Source of the DNA: Tolypeutes matacus
Taxonomy: Eukaryota; Chordata; Mammalia; Cingulata; Chlamyphoridae
Direction: 5' to 3'
NCBI GenBank assembly: GCA_026826555.1
Contig: JAKSZT010054565.1
Span: 2,573,467 to 2,637,466, forward strand
Length of the DNA: 64,000 nt
The notes below the pieces were generated by a model. It was not told the DNA's origin and searched no databases. It saw nothing but the letters and a program-made list of their open reading frames with translations. A program made the translations under genes and the position numbers. Of this stretch, positions 53,001 through 59,000 are shown in pieces (position 1 is the first letter of the stretch; each line of letters begins with the position of its first letter).

Positions 53001-56000
53001 TAGACTGACAAAGAAAAAAAAGAGAGAGGATACAAATAACTAAAATCAGAAATGAAAAGGGGGACATTATTACTGACCTCGCTGAAATAAAAAGAACTAT
53101 AAGAGGATAATATGAACAACTTCATGCCAATATATTAGATAACCTAGATGAAATGGACACATTTTTAGAAACACACAAACTACCTCCACCAACTCAAGAA
53201 GAAATAGATCTCAATAAATCAATCACAAGTAAAGAGACTGAATCAATCACCAAAACCTCCCAACAAAGAAAAGCCCAGGACCAGATGGCATCACAGGGGA
53301 ATTTTACCAAAAATTCCAAGGCGAATTAACTCCAATCCTGCTCAAACTCTTCCAAAAAACCGAAGACAAGGGAACACTCCATAACTCATTCTATGAGGCC
53401 AACATCACCCCCACACCAACACTAGATAAGGACACCACAAGAAAAGAAAACTACAGACCAATATCTCTTATGAAGTTAGCTGCAAAAATCCTCAATAAAA
53501 TAATAGAAAACCAAATCTAACAGCATATTAAAAGAATTATATACCATGATCAAGTGGGATTTATCCATGGTATGTGAGGTTGGTTCAACATATGAAAATC
53601 AACTAATGTATACACCATATTAACAGAATGAAGGGGAAAAAACCCACATTATCTTCTCAATCGATGCAGAAAAGGCATTTTACAAAATATAGCACTCCAT
53701 CATAATAAAAACACTTAGAACACTAGGAATAGAAGGAACTTCCTAAACATGATAAAAGGCATACATGCAAACCCCATAGCTAACATCCTACTTAATGGTG
53801 AAAGACTGAAAGTTTTCACTTTAAGATCAGGAACAAGAAAGACAAGGATGTTCACTGCCCCAATTTTATCCAATATTGTACTGGAAGTTCTTGTCAGAGC
53901 AGTAAGACAAGAAAAAGAAACAAAGGCATCCAAGTTGGAAATGCAGAAGTAAAACTTCCCCTCTTTGCAGATGATATGATTCTGTATGCAGAAAATCCTG
54001 AAAAATTCAAAACAAAGCTCCTAGTGCTAATAAACAAATTCATGGTACAAGATCAACACCCAAAAATCAGTAGTGGTTTTATACACGAACAATGAACAAC
54101 TGGAAGAAGAAACTAACCAAGTTGTAAAGGACTTACACACATAAAACTACAAAGCATTCCCAAAAGAAATTTTAAAAAGACCTAAATAAACAGAAGGACA
54201 TTCTATGTTCATGGATTGGAAGACTAAATATCATTAAGATATCATTGCCCAAAGCAATTTATAGATTCAATGCAATCCCAATAAAAATTCCAAGAACCTT
54301 CTTTGTAGAAATGAAAGTCAATCATCAAATTAATATAGAAGGGTAAGGGGCCCAGAATAACTAAAGTCATCTTGAAAAAGAAGAATGAAGTTGGAGGATT
54401 CAGACTTCCCAATCTTAAAACTTATTACAAAGCCACAGTAATCAAAACAGGATGGTGGGAGTGGATGTGGCTCAAGTGGTTGTGTGCCTGCTTCTCACAT
54501 GGGAGGTCTGGGGTTCAGTCCCCAGTACCTCCTAAAAAACAAATAAACAAACAACAAGCAAAGCAAATGAAGAAACCAACTTGTGTGGCTCAGTGGTTGA
54601 GCACCGGTTTCCCACATACGAAGTCCCAGGCTCATTCCCCAGTCTCAGTACTACAAAAATCAAATCAAATCAATCAATCAATCAATAAATAAAGCAGCAG
54701 TACTGGCACAAGGAAAGACACAGACCAATGGAACTTATCTGAGAGCTCAGAAATCAACCCTCGTATTTATGGCCAACTAATTTTTTGACAAGGAAGTACC
54801 TCTTCAACAAATAGTGCTGGGAAAACTAGATCTCCATTTGCAAAAATGAAGTATGACTCCCTACCACATATCTGATAAAGGTTTGATATCCAGAATATAT
54901 AAAGAAATCCTTCAACTTAAACAACAAAAAGACAAACAACTTAATTTAAAAATGGGCAAAAGACTTGAATAGACAAGTCTTCTCTCCAGAGAAGATATCC
55001 AAATGGCCAGAAAGCAAATGAAAAGATGTTCAATATCATTAGCCATCAGAGAAATGCAAATCAAAACCACAAAGAGGTGGGGAACAGGTATAGTTCAGTG
55101 GCTGAGAGCCTGCTTTGCATGTATGAGGTGCCAGGTTCAATCCTAGGTACCTCCTAAAAAAAACAAAAACAAAACAGACAATGAGTTCATGACTTGGGAA
55201 CTGTCCTGAATGACACTGCAACGACAGATACAGGCCGTTATATATCTTGCCATAATCTACAGAGTTGTGTGGGAGAGAGTGTAAACTACAATGTAAACTA
55301 TAATCCATGCTTAGTGGCAATGCTACAAAACATGTTCATCAATTGCAATGAATGTACCACACTAATGAAGGATGTTGCTAATGTGGGTAAATGTGGATGG
55401 TGTGGGGAGCAGGTCATATGGGAATCCCCTACATTTTTAATGTAACATTTGCGCAATCTAAATATCTTTTTAAAAAATAAAAAAAATTTTAAAAATTAAA
55501 AAAAAAAAAAAAAAATTTTTATTTTTTTGAAAAAAAAAAAAAAAAAAAACACACAACACAATGAGATATCATTTCACCCCCATTAGATGGCTGCTATTGA
55601 AAAAAAAAAAAAAAAAACAGAAAATAACAAGTGTTGGAGAGGCTGCAAAGAAATAGGAACATTTATTCATTGTTGGAGGCAGTGTAAAATGGTGCAGCCA
55701 CTGTGGAAGACAGTTGGGCGGTTCCTTGGAAAGCTAAGTATAGAATTACCATATGACCTGGCAATCCCACTACTAGGTATATATTACCAAAAGAAACGAA
55801 AGCAGGACTTGTACAGATATTTGCACACCGATGTTCATAGCAGCATTATTCACAATTGCCAGAAAGACGGAAGCAATCCAAGTGTCCATCAACGATGAAT
55901 GGATGAATAAAGTGTAGTACATTACATACAATGGAATATTATTCAGCTGTAAAAAGAAATGAAGTCCTAATACATGCGACTACACAGATGAACCTTAAAG

Positions 56001-59000
56001 ACATCATCACATTGAGTGAAATAAGTCAGACACAAAGGGTCAAATGTTGTATGATTTCACAGTGAATTCTAAGCTAAACCATGGACTTTAATAGGACAAT
56101 TATAAAAATATGCTATCATCAATTGTAACAAATGTTCCACACCAACGCAAAATGTTAATAATAGGGTGGTTTATGGGAAGCCTGTATTTTATGCATAAAT
56201 TGTTCTATAAACTCTCAACTTCTCTAATAAAGAAAAAAATTATATATATATATATCTTACCAGCCAGTGACAAATATGTAAATTCCTCACAATGTTAACC
56301 GAAAAATACAAGCTACAGAACAGTACCTAAAATATGCTCCTGATATTGTTAATGATATGCAAAAACAAACAAATTTTAAAAAAAGGGAAATAAACTAAAA
56401 TAGTTAAGAGTGATTACCTTTGCATCTAAGATTATGGATGTTGGTTTTTGTTTTTTTTTTTAATGCTCTTGTTTATCAAATTTTCTAAAATGAAAATTAT
56501 TACTTTTATAATCAGAAAAATATTAATTAAAACATTTTAGGAACCTCCATGGGAAAGAGTTTTTATTCCTCCAAGAAACAAACTAACACTGGGAAGGAAA
56601 TTTCAGAGAAACAGTCTCTCTTTTCATTATAGAAGTTAAAGAAAAGTTTTAAGATTACCCACTTCTCCTCCAACTAGACACTTTTACTGATACCTAAAAG
56701 TACTCATGACTTAATTCTACATATATATATATATATATATGTTGCTGAATAGTAACAACATCTAAATGGACACAATACTTACTTGTTCATTAGCTTCAAA
56801 GAATAATACTTCCACCTCATCCAAAATCAGGTGACAAAGTCTAAGAAACAACAAGCTTTGATATTTAAGAAGTCTCAGGAGGCTATGTGGTGTTGTAACA
56901 ATCACATCACCTACATTTTAAATGAAAATACAATTAACATTTAGATTTCCTAACATCTCCTCTGATACAATTCCACATACTTTGGAGAAATGCCCTCTCA
57001 TTAAACGAACACAAAGATGTTTTTCTTACTCAAGGAGGTGAGGCAAGAGGGCGAGCCTACCAAGGTTAATCATTAATTATCTGATTGATCATCTGTGGTC
57101 CCACCATGTTTTGTGCTCCTGAAAGGGGAGGAGGGATTTTGTCGACACTGTGCCCAGTATCTGACAAAGAGTAAGTACTCAGAAAATAGTTGAAAAAAAA
57201 TAAATGAATGAAATCAGGTAGTTGTAATAGTGAAACAGATGTGAGCCAAGATCAAGCCTTCCTAATCTATAGTCCTCAGAATTGACAGGTGACGGCTGGA
57301 CCCTGCCCATAGGCTGCGCCATGCCAGCCCTTTGCCATCTGTGGCTCCCACGCCTGGGCGGGATTCTGCTCTCTTCTGCAGGGAACGCCAAACAGCCTGG
57401 AAAGGATGCTTACACCCCCTTGGAAGCTTCATGTTCTTGGCTTCATCTTTGTGGAGTCCGATTGTTAACAGCACAGGGTGAAGAGGCCTGGAGGACGTAC
57501 TATAGTCTCCCAGTAATTCAAAAATAAATTGGGCCTTTTTCCACCCAGGGCACACCATGACTGCAAGAGGCTGCAAAGACAAACAAATTCATGTAATTGT
57601 GGACAAAAGTTAGGAATCAAACAAGTGAAGCATCCAGAACATCCCCTACTATAGAGTAAGCTCTACCTAAGTGTTTGCTATCATCTTCATCATACAAATC
57701 AGCAAACAAATACAATTCCACTAAAATGGATTTAGATATGTTGAGTCAGATTTCCTAGGGCTTCAACCAAGCATTTCATGAGTACTAATTCACTGAGGCC
57801 GTAAAACAACCCTACAGGTAGGCTCTATTATTGCTGCACTTCTCAGATGAGGACCTGAAGTACAAGGCGGTGAAGTCAGTTGCCCCAGGCTACACAGCTA
57901 ATCCACGGCAGCAGGAGGATTTGAACCCAGGCACCCTGGCTTTGAAGCCTTGCTCTTAAGTTAACCTCTCTTCTTCAGTAGTCTGAGTTTCCTTTAGTAC
58001 CTTCTGAATCCCCCAGCTCTCCCGAAGTTGCTCTTGCCAGACAACCCCCTGCACTTGTGTTTTCAATGAACTGCAGGCGAGGATGGGTCCTCTTCCCTTC
58101 AGGCAGACCCACAAAAAGCCAGCAACCAGCACCGGGCTGAAATCAGCCTAGCCGCAGAGGCGGGGCAAGAGCACGGGGACACAAGAGGTGACACTGGGAC
58201 ATCCCTTTCTGGCCCCAGCCAGAGTTCTGGAGTGGGGCCAGCTACTAGCTCATTTAGGGACATATTATCCCTTTCATTTGGTTAAATCAATACATAACTT
58301 AGTTAACACAGATTCCAAAGGGAAATCATTAAACTACATGGCATAATTAGAAAAATAAACTAGCAGCAAAGGAACTGCAACCAATTACTGCTATTTTTCA
58401 CCTTATAATTAGTGATAGCATCATTTATACCCTGTCCTTTGTGCCAGGATCTGAGCAAGAGGATTTTATACATCAGGTCACCTAACAGCTAAAACCCAGC
58501 AAGGCAGATGTCACCACCCCCCACTCTCCTTTCGTTCTCACACCATGTTTCTCTCCTTTCCATCATCTTTCTTAGCTGACCACTTGTCAACTGTTAAGAA
58601 TTTATCCTGGTAACTCTTCATGAGCTTAATTTTCTCTATAAAATGGAGGAAAAAACACATGGCTTGACCACTTATAGGGTTGCTGTGACAAATCAGATGA
58701 ATTACGGCCAGTGAAATAATTTCATAAACGACATATTCATCTCTAAAGTCAGGACTTCATGGTCTCTGCCAATGGCCCACACTTGAAAAGGAGGCTCAAG
58801 GTGAGCCTCAGTGAGAGAATCGGTGACTGGGAGAAGAGAAAGGATAATTTCCCACAGGAGAGCTTCTGTTCTGGGAGATTGGAAACCAAACTGAGTCATG
58901 CAACCTAAATGCTACCAAATTTTACTTGTAAAACTTAAATTTTCAATCTGTTTTTGTTGTGAAACAAAACTGTTTTCAACTTACTCCGTTTCTACTTGGT

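Larger units (their letters stand above)
54693..56240 (+). mobile_element. L1 ORF2 C-terminus and 3' UTR
   Basis: Continues the same L1. [20 protein letters not shown] then [20 protein letters not shown] and [14 protein letters not shown] (55640-55790) are the L1 ORF2 tail. Interrupted by a SINE and by a partial copy of the 3' segment at 55180-55470. Confidence 0.85.
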